Source: Desulfobacteraceae bacterium (GTDB lineage Bacteria; Desulfobacterota; Desulfobacteria; Desulfobacterales; Desulfosalsimonadaceae). Taken from it: a stretch of 46,516 bases of DNA. A program made the position numbers and the translations under genes. Shown here one piece after another: positions 7,153 to 14,996 of the stretch; within the stretch, counting starts at the first letter, position 1; every line of letters begins with the position of its first letter. Below the pieces are notes generated by a model. The model had not been told where the DNA came from and did not search any database. It worked only from the letters and a program-made list of their open reading frames with translations. Where the stretch lies: positions 1 to 46,516 of the forward strand of contig QZJS01000023.1 in the NCBI GenBank assembly GCA_003597945.1, in the 5' to 3' direction.

Positions 7153-9162
7153 TCAATCAATTTTGATGGCCGCCAGAAACCCGCCGTGGATGGCGTCGTT
7201 GATTTTTCCCGGCGCGCAGCAGTCGCCCACGGTGGCATAGGGGATATTGAGGGCGGCGACGGCTTCCGACAGGGTTCTCACCGGCTGTGATCCGGCCGCG
7301 ATGATCACCGAGTCAAAGCCCGCCAGAGCGATTTCGCCGTTCTGCTCCCAGGCGATGATGCCGTTTTTAATGGAGAGCACCCTGGCCCCGGTTTTGACGT
7401 CGATGCCGTATCGCGCGATTTTGTCCATGATCACCCAGCGGGTGGACCGGCCCATGTCCTTGCCGGCCTTGGGCAGCATTTCAAAAACCGTCACCGTTGA
7501 CGTGCCCCGAAACATCAGTTCCCGCAAACGCTCAGGGGTTTCCGCCTCATATTCGAACAGAAAGTAGAGGGTTTCCGGGTTGATGGTTCCCTTGGCCGCC
7601 ACGAACAGGGCCGTTTCAAGACCCACGGACCCGCCGCCGATCACCGCCACCCGCCGGCCTAACGGCGGGTTGTCTTTGAGCACCTGCCAGGCGTTTAGAA
7701 CGCCGGGGCCATCCTTGCCCTCAATCGGGGGAACCAGGGGCGCTGCCCCTTCGGCGATGATGAGATAGTCGGGGTTTTTCCGCCGGATCATATCCGCGTT
7801 GACTTCGGTATTTAAAAACAGCGGGATATCGTATTTGCGGATCATGGCCCGGTAGAAGCGGATGAATTCCAGCAGTTCCTGCTTGTGGGGCGGGGCCCCG
7901 GCGATCCACATCTGGCCGCCGATATCGCTGTCCTTGTCGTAGAGTTCCACCCGGTGGCCCATCAGATGAGCCGTAAGGGCCGCTTCCAACCCGCCCAGGC
8001 CCGCGCCCACGATCATGATCCGTTTCGGCGCGCTGGTCCGGGTGATCCGGCGTTCGTGCTCAAACCCGGACAGCGGGTTCCCCGCGCAAAATACCGGCTG
8101 GCCGGAAAAGATCTGGTCCGTGCACCCCTGGGAACAGGCCACGCAGGGCCGGATTTCATCGGCCCGTCCTTCAAAGGCTTTTTTCGGCCATTCGGGATCA
8201 GCGATCAGGACCCGGCCCAGGTTGACCATGTCGGCGTATCCGTCCCGGATGATGCCCTCGGCCGAGGCCGGATCCGCGATCCGGTTGGAAGCCATGACCG
8301 GCACGGACACGGCATTCTTGATGTTTCGCGCCAGAAAGGCGTAGGCGGCCCGGGGCAGTTCCATGGGAAGCTGAGGCACCCGGGTCACGTGCCACCCGCC
8401 GGTGACATTGATCACGTCAACGCCTGCGGCTTCATAGGCTTGGGCGATCATTGGGGTCTCGGCGTCCGTGTTGCTTCCCGGCACAAAATCGTTTCCCGCC
8501 ATGCGGATGGACAGGGGCACGTCCGGCCCGATTTTCTCCCGGGTCAGGGCCACCACCTCCGTGGGGAACCGGAGCCGGTTTTCAAAGGAGCCGCCATAAT
8601 CATCCGTGCGCTGGTTGGTCACCGGCGATAAAAACTGCGTCAGCAGGTATCCGGCGGAAGCAATGATCTCCACGCCGTCGAACCCGGCTTCCACGGCCCG
8701 GACCGCCGCGTCGGCAAACGCGTGTTTGACCTGCTCAATATCGTCAGTCGTCATCTCCCGGGGAGTGGTTTTGGAATAGTTGCAATAGACGGCCGACGGC
8801 GCAATGGGCTGCTGGTTGTTGATCAGAAACGGATAGGCGTATGCTCCGGCATGAAAAAGCTGGATAAAGGCACGGGCGCCTTCATCTTTGATGATGCGGG
8901 TCAGCTTCTGAAAAGACGGGATCACCTCATCCATGGCAATGGTCAGCGCCGCCAGGCCCACGCCCACATCGTCGATGCCTACCGGCCCCACGGTGATGAT
9001 GCCGGCCCCGCCTTTGGCCCGTTCTTTAAAAAAGGCGAAATACCGGTCGTTTAACTTGCTGTCATAGGAATACAGAAGCCCCAGGGACGGATAGGCGATG
9101 CGGTTTCGGATCTCCAGTCCGTTGATGGTGATGGGCGAAAACAGATAGCGGTACATATCCAC
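7153..9162 (-). CDS. FadH-like 2,4-dienoyl-CoA reductase / old-yellow-enzyme family FMN-FAD-4Fe4S oxidoreductase
   Basis: A 669-residue protein with the three-part layout of 2,4-dienoyl-CoA reductase. First is an FMN TIM barrel (about residues 1-340), then a 4Fe-4S site spaced C-x2-C-x3-C-x11-C beginning CVACSQGC (about 340-360), then FAD and NAD(P) Rossmann domains with IVGAGLGGLEAALTAH and VIGGGSVGLETALFVA. Residues equivalent to the E. coli FadH acid/base pair seem present: Tyr in GYLLTQFL and His in GGWHVTRVP. The His pair of simple old yellow enzymes is replaced (VEIIASAGYL), again as in FadH. Reduction of an unsaturated acyl-CoA with NAD(P)H is likely, but another enoate or enone substrate is possible. 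It is single-cistron, convergent with map, and has a perfect palindrome 38 bases upstream of its start. Confidence 0.85.
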   Translation of the reverse strand: MDMYRYLFSPITINGLEIRNRIAYPSLGLLYSYDSKLNDRYFAFFKERAKGGAGIITVGPVGIDDVGVGLAALTIAMDEVIPSFQKLTRIIKDEGARAFIQLFHAGAYAYPFLINNQQPIAPSAVYCNYSKTTPREMTTDDIEQVKHAFADAAVRAVEAGFDGVEIIASAGYLLTQFLSPVTNQRTDDYGGSFENRLRFPTEVVALTREKIGPDVPLSIRMAGNDFVPGSNTDAETPMIAQAYEAAGVDVINVTGGWHVTRVPQLPMELPRAAYAFLARNIKNAVSVPVMASNRIADPASAEGIIRDGYADMVNLGRVLIADPEWPKKAFEGRADEIRPCVACSQGCTDQIFSGQPVFCAGNPLSGFEHERRITRTSAPKRIMIVGAGLGGLEAALTAHLMGHRVELYDKDSDIGGQMWIAGAPPHKQELLEFIRFYRAMIRKYDIPLFLNTEVNADMIRRKNPDYLIIAEGAAPLVPPIEGKDGPGVLNAWQVLKDNPPLGRRVAVIGGGSVGLETALFVAAKGTINPETLYFLFEYEAETPERLRELMFRGTSTVTVFEMLPKAGKDMGRSTRWVIMDKIARYGIDVKTGARVLSIKNGIIAWEQNGEIALAGFDSVIIAAGSQPVRTLSEAVAALNIPYATVGDCCAPGKINDAIHGGFLAAIKID

Positions 9163-9199
9163 TCCTTTCCGGATGCGGTGAGTTGTGATTCTATTTTTA

Positions 9200-9224
9200 A
9201 ATATTAAAATCAGATTTTAATATT
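9200..9224. promoter_or_regulatory. Perfect AT-rich palindrome, candidate operator of the FadH-like gene
   Basis: AATATTAAAATC and GATTTTAATATT surround a single central A, a perfect 12+1+12 dyad, 38 bases upstream of the start codon at 9162. The size and symmetry are those of a TetR-type operator, a class that often controls fatty-acid genes. No regulator gene is adjacent. Confidence 0.45.
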
Positions 9225-9318
9225 GAACAATATTCAGTAACCGAATTCAATATGAATTAAATCCGGACAGACTGTCAAGGCCAAATCCGGGAGTGTCCAT
9301 TTTCGTGTCATTTCCGTG

Positions 9319-9347
9319 TTGACAACCTGATCGAAGGATTATACTAT
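9319..9347 (+). promoter_or_regulatory. Promoter for the AbrB/RelE-type operon; rest of the 9163-9468 spacer
   Basis: TTGACA (9319-9324) and TACTAT (9342-9347) are 17 bases apart, a good sigma-70-type promoter reading toward the toxin-antitoxin genes. The spacer from 9163 to 9468 is otherwise AT-rich with no gene. Between 9395 and 9425 it carries a nearly symmetrical TAATATTAATT...ATAATATAT stretch that could be the antitoxin's binding site. Confidence 0.5.
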
Positions 9348-9468
9348 TTTAGTAAATTTGTAAGCGTTCAAAATTGGATTTGTCTGCAATTGGCATAATA
9401 TTAATTAAAAATAATATATAATTTAATGGTTTGTATGATTTTTAAAGATATCGGAAAGGGCAATTGCC

Positions 9469-9747
9469 ATGATTCGAAAAATTACCCGCAATAAACAAGT
9501 GACGCTTCCCAAAGTTTTCCTGGATCGACTGCAATTAAGCGAAGGGGATTATGTCGACATCGATTGTGAAAACGATACCATCCGGTTGCGTCAGGCCCGA
9601 ATGGAAACGTTCGATGAAAATGACTACGCGAAGCTGGCGGCAAAACTCGATGAGCTCAAAAAAGAATCCTGCACATCCTGCGACACCTCCGAAGACGTAC
9701 GCTGCCATTTGAAAAAATTGATGAAACAGAATGCAGATCAAGTTTAA
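9469..9747 (+). CDS. AbrB-type antitoxin (SpoVT-AbrB domain)
   Basis: A 92-residue protein. Residues 1-45 are a swapped-hairpin AbrB DNA-binding domain (ITRNKQVTLPKVFLDRLQLS, then GDYVDIDCENDTIRLR). The C-terminal half is charged and helical, with an unusual Cys-rich patch ESCTSCDTSEDVRC, and should bind the toxin. The ribosome site GGAAAGGG before the ATG is strong. The next gene starts inside its last codons (17-base overlap), typical for a toxin-antitoxin pair, and the antitoxin is expected to repress the shared promoter. A metal-binding role for the Cys patch (three Cys in 12 residues) is speculative. Confidence 0.82.
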   Translation: MIRKITRNKQVTLPKVFLDRLQLSEGDYVDIDCENDTIRLRQARMETFDENDYAKLAAKLDELKKESCTSCDTSEDVRCHLKKLMKQNADQV

Positions 9748-10006
9748 ATCGAGCTTTGACCGGCATTTTAAAAAGTTGTCCGTCGCCAGGCAGCAGCGGG
9801 TGTTTGAAGCCATTGATGCGCTTTTGTCGTATCTGGACGGCGCCGGGGATCTTCGCCATGGTCTCGGACTCAAAAATTGGCATAAGGACTACTGGGAGAT
9901 TCGTTCCGGGCTCAAGGATCGAATTATTTTTGAGCTGACCGTCCGCATTACTTTTTTCATGGTGGGCAATCACGATGAAATCCGTAATTTCATGAAGCGG
10001 CGGTAA
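9731..10006 (+). CDS. RelE/ParE/YafQ-like toxin
   Basis: A 91-residue basic protein with the compact RelE fold signature. An N-terminal strand (MQIKFKSSFDRHFKKL) leads into two helices, then GLKNWHKDYWEIRSGLKDRI, and a final strand with VGNHDEIRNFMKRR. In this superfamily such proteins cleave mRNA at the ribosome or, for ParE, poison gyrase; which applies cannot be decided. It overlaps the AbrB-type antitoxin by 17 bases. The pair sits exactly at the border between housekeeping genes and the polysaccharide locus. Confidence 0.8.
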   Translation: MQIKFKSSFDRHFKKLSVARQQRVFEAIDALLSYLDGAGDLRHGLGLKNWHKDYWEIRSGLKDRIIFELTVRITFFMVGNHDEIRNFMKRR

Positions 10007-10048
10007 AGCCATATCGGTTTGTCGGTTTTGGGAGATCGGCGGGAATTC

Positions 10049-10603
10049 ATGACCATATCTGTTAACCAGAATCCGGAACCCCTTTATCCTGAAGATATTT
10101 TAACTGTCAGCCGGAAGGATAAACGCTGGCGGGTGGCCCATACCAAAAGCCGGCGGGAAAAAGCGCTGGCCCATTATCTGGCCGGGGCGGGGGTGGGTTA
10201 TTTTCTGCCCATGGTTTGCCGGAAGCAGAAAAGCAAAAACCGGGAACGCATCAGCTATATCCCGATTTTCAGCGGGTACGTGTTTTTCCTGGCCGATGAT
10301 TTTGAGCGGCTGTCGGCGCTGCGCTCCAATCATGCGGCCCGGATCATTGACGTGGGGGATGAAGTCAAACTCATTGAAGAGTTAACGCAGATCGCCCTGG
10401 TGATGTCCAAAGGCGCGCAGGTCTATCCTTATGATTTCATCGCTGAAGGGAGATGGGTCCGGGTCAAAAGCGGCCCGTTGAAGGATGTGGTGGGTCGGGT
10501 GGTTCGGAAGGACCGGAATTACCGGCTGGTGCTTTCAGTGGAAATTATCATGCAGTCTATTGCGGTTACCATTGATGCTGATCAGGTGGAGCCGGTCAAC
10601 TGA
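10049..10603 (+). CDS. NusG/RfaH/UpxY-like transcription antiterminator
   Basis: A 184-residue specialised NusG paralogue. The N-terminal NGN domain contains RWRVAHTKSRREKALAHYL, then YFLPMVCRKQK and the hydrophobic strand YIPIFSGYVFF. A C-terminal KOW domain (about residues 125-184) has GRWVRVKSGPLKDVVGRVV. Such proteins travel with RNA polymerase and let it read through long polysaccharide operons (RfaH, LoaP and UpxY types). The ATG at 10049 follows GGCGGGAA and is preferred to the TTG at 10019. Unusually, it does not head the polysaccharide operon. It faces its distal end, and its last 8 bases overlap the stop of the minus-strand gene at 10596. No ops or JUMPstart sequence was recognised near wza. 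Confidence 0.82.
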   Translation: MTISVNQNPEPLYPEDILTVSRKDKRWRVAHTKSRREKALAHYLAGAGVGYFLPMVCRKQKSKNRERISYIPIFSGYVFFLADDFERLSALRSNHAARIIDVGDEVKLIEELTQIALVMSKGAQVYPYDFIAEGRWVRVKSGPLKDVVGRVVRKDRNYRLVLSVEIIMQSIAVTIDADQVEPVN

Positions 10604-11867
10604 CCCTCGACAGCAGCCAATCACGTAACTTATCGGTATCTTGTGATTTTTTTGAAATTCGGTTCGCGGCGGCCTGTGTCTTGCGCCCCCCAAACATCGT
10701 TTGGCCTAAAAATCTGCCGTGCCGCCGCCACAGATCCATCAGGCGCGCCGGATAAAACAGAAGAATTCGCCATGAATGCGAGGGGGCGCCATATTTAAAC
10801 GCCATAATTTCGGGTGAGACGAAAACGCGTGTCGCCAGGTATTTCATTCTGGCTTTCAAACCCCTGGCAGTTCGAAAGCGCGCCATGCCAATGGATAAAT
10901 CGGGCGGGGCGAGATGCGGTGCATTGAAAAACCGGCCGGCGACACTGGATACGACCTCTTCTTCCATGTCTTCCGTTCGTAACGCCTCAATCCAGTCGGC
11001 CGCCAGCGGTGCTCCGAGCCTTTCCCGAGCCAGTCTCAGCATCACATATGCCGCGCGGGAGGCCCCCCAAATTTCAGCCCGTGCGACCAGTCCCGGCCAA
11101 TCCAGTTCCGTCCCATATTTCTGTCCCACCGCGACCATATCGCACAGCATCCGCACATGCAGCGCGTTGAGGTGACCGGCGGCGTGAAGGCAGAGATGCA
11201 GCAGTAGATCTTCGGGACACAGCGCCAGAGCGGGGACGGAATTAATGGCGATGTGCCGCAGGCGCGATTCTGTTTCCTCCCATTCGATTTTACAGGAATC
11301 GCCGGTCACCAGAGCCCAGTGAATTTCTACCCGCAGTCCGCTCTCGGCCAGTTGATAGCCAAAATGTTTATTGTCGGAACCGATGACGCGCTGGCGGTCC
11401 TCCGGATCGGCTCCCCGCGACAACAGCAGTTGTTCAACACGCATTAAATCGGCTCGTCTTACCAGCAGATCAATATCGCACATGTTACGCAGGCCCATAT
11501 CGTCATAAACTTCTCCGGCCAGGTGAGCGCCTTTGAGCAGAACAACCGGAATGCGTTCCCTGTTAAATTCGTTCAGAAGACTGGAAAGCTCCTGGAACAG
11601 ATGCAGGTTGCGGGCGACAGCGATCAGGTATTTTCGTCGCATCGCCGTCATCAAATCTAAGGAAATTGAAAGGTTGCGGGCATGCGGTTTGACGGCAAAA
11701 TAGAGCAGGGGCGCCACCTCGTGGCGATCCGCCTCCGTTAATATAAACGGCCAGTCGGACGGGGAAATCTCATGAAGGCGGGCGGCCTTGTCTTTGGCGG
11801 GTTCATGCCGTAGACAGGACAATAAATGCAAGGTACTGGGGGGTGTGTCCGGTGTTTCAGTATTCAT
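10596..11867 (-). CDS. Nucleotidyltransferase-fold protein (NTP_transf_5 family)
   Basis: A 423-residue cytosolic protein of the uncharacterised nucleotidyltransferase family often found in polysaccharide loci. The core motif is VVLLKGAHLAGEVYDDMG followed by NMCDIDLLVRR, where the Asp pair DID is the expected metal site, and then VEIHWALV. The rest is helical, with a Leu-rich C-terminal half. No sugar substrate has been established for the family, so a role in modifying or transferring a polysaccharide component is only inferred from position. It is the last gene of the minus-strand locus, 9 bases downstream of the sugar transferase gene. Confidence 0.75.
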   Translation of the reverse strand: MNTETPDTPPSTLHLLSCLRHEPAKDKAARLHEISPSDWPFILTEADRHEVAPLLYFAVKPHARNLSISLDLMTAMRRKYLIAVARNLHLFQELSSLLNEFNRERIPVVLLKGAHLAGEVYDDMGLRNMCDIDLLVRRADLMRVEQLLLSRGADPEDRQRVIGSDNKHFGYQLAESGLRVEIHWALVTGDSCKIEWEETESRLRHIAINSVPALALCPEDLLLHLCLHAAGHLNALHVRMLCDMVAVGQKYGTELDWPGLVARAEIWGASRAAYVMLRLARERLGAPLAADWIEALRTEDMEEEVVSSVAGRFFNAPHLAPPDLSIGMARFRTARGLKARMKYLATRVFVSPEIMAFKYGAPSHSWRILLFYPARLMDLWRRHGRFLGQTMFGGRKTQAAANRISKKSQDTDKLRDWLLSRVS

Positions 11868-11876
11868 CTTAATAAA

Positions 11877-13859
11877 TCAGCTGCTTCTCGCGCGGTTTAC
11901 CAGAATATTGTAAATCGTACGGAAAAAATAGACAAGTTGGGTTCTCATCGGCTGGCTTAGGTAGGCTTCGATATACCGGCGTTCGGAGTCCATGATTTCT
12001 TCTATGGTTTTGGGCATGTCTGCGTAATAAGGAGGTAACAGCCCCGGTTTGACTTGTTTGCGCAATTCCCGCATCTCCGGGCTGTAAAGATCAAGATACT
12101 GGGCGCTTAACGGCCGGACCCCTACAAACTGCAAGTCGCCCCGCAGCCAGTTAAAAAGCATGGGCAGCTCGTCGATAAAGTATTTGCGCATAAACATTCC
12201 CCAGGCCGTGATCCGGAAATCATCCTTGAATTTGCCCCCGTTTTCCAGGCGGTTTTTGTCATATACGTACTCTTGCAGATATTCCGAGTACGGATGCATG
12301 GTGCGGAATTTATAAACCTTGATGGGATGGTTGTGCATTCCGAATCGGTGAAGGGTCACCAGAGGCCCGTAGGTTGGGTCGGGATCTTCGGAAGGTGTCC
12401 GGGTTTTTTGGGCGATGAAATACAAACGATCCGATATTTCCTTTTCGGCAATGGGCTCAAACCCGCAGAAAAAAAGACGTCCCAGGATCTCGGCTTTGGA
12501 AAGAAGACGGTTTCTTCCTTTGGTTATGGCAAAGTAAAATTTCTGTAGAAGAGGGAGTTTGGGGCAGATTCTGTTCCAGAGAAAATCCAGCGCGTAAAGC
12601 AGGTGCCCCGCCTGTTCCGGCGGGAACTGCCGGAAAAAATAGGACCGGTGCGTAGCTAAGGTATGGGCCTTTCCCACCAGGTATCCATTGGTCTTCAACT
12701 TGTGATGAGCCATCAGGAAATATTGGTTTAAAAATCTCATATCATTGATTTTATTTATATTGATAATCAGCTTGTATTTCTCATCCTCCAATACATTGAC
12801 GCTGAACAGATTGTCCGCATGCATCAGGGTGCTATGGGATGAATCAATGATGCCAAGGTCCACGGTTTCCCGGATAAATCCATACAGTTCCGGCTCGAGA
12901 AAGTGCAGGGCATGACGGATTTTCTGATCCACGGGGTCCGCGGAGGGGGTTTCCGCGTCCGTGTGATGGGAACCCTTTTCTGCATCAGGGGATGTCAATA
13001 GTTGCTGCCGGCGGTTGGGGGATTGGGCCGTATTTAAGTATACCGAATCCCGCTGCCCCAGAACAAATGCCTTATAGCGATGGTAGAGATAAAACAGGCC
13101 CATCTCCGCCACTCCGAAAATCAGCAGCGCGCCGAAGATCTGCGCCCGGGAAAGGTAGTAATAGTGCATGCCAAAAATAATAAATCCCAACCCTACGGCC
13201 ATGACCAGGGTGGATTTGATGCTCATGGATAGAGCGCCGTAAACTTTATGGAAATGGTCTTTATGGAATTTTCGAAGCACAAGGGATGTCAACATCCATA
13301 TTCCGAAAAACATGATCATGATATCGACATTGGCATCGGATAACTCAAATTCGCCGCGCTTGATATAGGTGGCCAGAATCATGGAAACCAGCAGCAAAAA
13401 AGCATCAGCGATTCCAAGGGAAAGAGACGGTCGGATGGGGTTTCGCGGCAATCCGGCCGTGGGTTTTTCGGCGATGCTCAAATTTTTTTTATAAAATGCG
13501 ATGTAAATCAAAAATGATGCCAGCTCCAGTCCGGCAAACAGGAAAATAGTCCCATACACCAGCAGCCGCGACATCTGAAGCAGGCCGAGCATGACAATAA
13601 ACAAAGAAACCAGCCCCGCCATCATGACAGCGGTCAGGGCAACGGCATTTATCCCCCGGGTCATGGATATTCGGGACAAGGCGGAAAATTTTTTCTGGAT
13701 CAACGAAAGAGCCAGCCATGACAGCAGCACCAGGTAGATATAAGGGATGTGCCGCTCTTCGATGGCCAACGTGCCGTATTTCAACAGATGGCAGGCCAGG
13801 AAGGAAACAGCCAGCAGCAGGAGGTCAAAAAAAGCGACGGCGATGGGGTGTTTGCGCAT
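11877..13859 (-). CDS. Polyprenyl-phosphate sugar-phosphate transferase with duplicated membrane module and methyltransferase-like middle domain
   Basis: A 660-residue inner-membrane enzyme predicted to start the repeat unit by moving a sugar-1-phosphate onto undecaprenyl phosphate. The C-terminal third (about residues 480-655) is a bacterial sugar transferase domain: VYKFRTMHPYSEYLQ, then DDFRITAWGMFMRKYFIDE, then GDLQFVGVRPLS. The middle (about 315-470), with RFLNQYFLMAHHKLKTNGYL and LSKAEILGRLFFCGFEP, matches the methyltransferase-like extension I recall from Bacteroidetes-type sugar transferases. The N-terminal 280 residues are two similar four-helix membrane units: FFDLLLLAVSFLACHLLKYG...WLALSLIQKKF and IADAFLLLVSMILATYIKRG...WMLTSLVLRKF. 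This is an internal duplication. It follows DUF354 after a 66-base gap. Confidence 0.85.
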   Translation of the reverse strand: MRKHPIAVAFFDLLLLAVSFLACHLLKYGTLAIEERHIPYIYLVLLSWLALSLIQKKFSALSRISMTRGINAVALTAVMMAGLVSLFIVMLGLLQMSRLLVYGTIFLFAGLELASFLIYIAFYKKNLSIAEKPTAGLPRNPIRPSLSLGIADAFLLLVSMILATYIKRGEFELSDANVDIMIMFFGIWMLTSLVLRKFHKDHFHKVYGALSMSIKSTLVMAVGLGFIIFGMHYYYLSRAQIFGALLIFGVAEMGLFYLYHRYKAFVLGQRDSVYLNTAQSPNRRQQLLTSPDAEKGSHHTDAETPSADPVDQKIRHALHFLEPELYGFIRETVDLGIIDSSHSTLMHADNLFSVNVLEDEKYKLIININKINDMRFLNQYFLMAHHKLKTNGYLVGKAHTLATHRSYFFRQFPPEQAGHLLYALDFLWNRICPKLPLLQKFYFAITKGRNRLLSKAEILGRLFFCGFEPIAEKEISDRLYFIAQKTRTPSEDPDPTYGPLVTLHRFGMHNHPIKVYKFRTMHPYSEYLQEYVYDKNRLENGGKFKDDFRITAWGMFMRKYFIDELPMLFNWLRGDLQFVGVRPLSAQYLDLYSPEMRELRKQVKPGLLPPYYADMPKTIEEIMDSERRYIEAYLSQPMRTQLVYFFRTIYNILVNRARSS

Positions 13860-13925
13860 AGGCGGATGTGTAAATTTGTTTATTCGGGACTAAGGTATTT
13901 CGGGCGAACCGAATGGTTTTGATTA

Positions 13926-14996
13926 TTATCGGAAACGATATTGAGAGCAGGGATTGTTTTTCAGAATACTCACACTTTCGGGATAGTGCTCAATCAGCCA
14001 GGTGAAAAAACCGGTGACATTGATTTTTTCGGCCAGCATTTTTCGTCGTCGTTTTTGAAATTCTTCGTGCAGATCAGGCATGGCAATGAGGTTTTCAAGC
14101 GTTTTCATTAATTTTTCGGAGTTTCCGGGCTTGATGCCGAAGGTCAGTTGATATTTGTGTTCCAGCTCTTCCAGAACGCCGATCCGGCCCGCAAAGTCAC
14201 TGTAACGGATGGAAGGAATCCCCAGCATGGCCGCTTCCATGGTCATGCTCTGGCTGTCCGATATCAGGATGGCGGCCCGGCAAAGGATGCCATGGAGGTC
14301 GGCGGGGTCGATATTCAGCATGTAGTCATCAAAATAAGACCCCAACGGTTTTTCCGATGAAATCAGAACCGTAAAATCATCGGCCAGCCGCGTAATTATC
14401 TGTTTCAGCAACCCCTCATCGAAACCGTTAATGCCAAGATCATGAAAAGCATCAAGATTCGACAGCCGAATAAGGACGGTTTTTTTTCTTTCGGTTGACG
14501 GGCACTCAAAATACGATGGATGCAGATAGGCGAGCTTCATGTAGCCCGCATAGGGAATTTTTTTGGAATGCCACCGGCCGCAGTCACAGGACTCCGGCGC
14601 CACGATGTGCGTGGAAAAGGGGAAGGTTATTTTAGCCAGGTCATAAATAACATGGGCATCATCTTCCAAAACAGTCAAGGATGGAATCCTCAATAACATT
14701 CCAACATGCGCCACCGAAGGGTCTGATCCCATCATCAGGTTCGGCCTGAATCGCAGGGCTTCACGAAAAACTTTGATCTCACGCTTGATAAGTCCCCAAA
14801 TGATGCCAAATCTGTCAGACGTTCTGCCCTCCGGCAATATATTTTGATATTTCACGTTATCTGCGATCAGCAGGGATTCAAGTATGTCTTTTGTTTTAAT
14901 TAAATAGCGGATCTCATGCCGTTTTTTCAGCTCCCTGACAATATGTTTAAAAAAATGGTATTGTGCGGGATGCCCCAGATAAATAAGTATTTTCAT
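13926..14996 (-). CDS. DUF354 family GT-B-like glycosyltransferase
   Basis: A 356-residue protein of the DUF354 family, which has a GT-B fold related to UDP-GlcNAc 2-epimerases and MurG. It opens with the characteristic MKILIYLGHPAQYHFFKHIV. Further motifs are RPNLMMGSDPSVAHVGMLLRIPS in two parts and, in the C-terminal half, DSQSMTMEAAMLGIPSIRY, the nucleotide-sugar binding loop. The family is common beside wecB/wbpI in polysaccharide loci, as here: its ATG overlaps the stop of the epimerase gene (ATGA). The sugar donor is unknown. It is soluble or peripheral, with no membrane segment. A likely role is transfer of the sugar made by the adjacent epimerase. Confidence 0.8.
   Translation of the reverse strand: MKILIYLGHPAQYHFFKHIVRELKKRHEIRYLIKTKDILESLLIADNVKYQNILPEGRTSDRFGIIWGLIKREIKVFREALRFRPNLMMGSDPSVAHVGMLLRIPSLTVLEDDAHVIYDLAKITFPFSTHIVAPESCDCGRWHSKKIPYAGYMKLAYLHPSYFECPSTERKKTVLIRLSNLDAFHDLGINGFDEGLLKQIITRLADDFTVLISSEKPLGSYFDDYMLNIDPADLHGILCRAAILISDSQSMTMEAAMLGIPSIRYSDFAGRIGVLEELEHKYQLTFGIKPGNSEKLMKTLENLIAMPDLHEEFQKRRRKMLAEKINVTGFFTWLIEHYPESVSILKNNPCSQYRFR

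Noticed and set aside
7885..8631. 248-codon plus-strand frame inside the FadH-like gene
   Set aside because: Pro/Gly/His-rich composition typical of antisense frames; the minus strand encodes clear Fe-S and Rossmann motifs.
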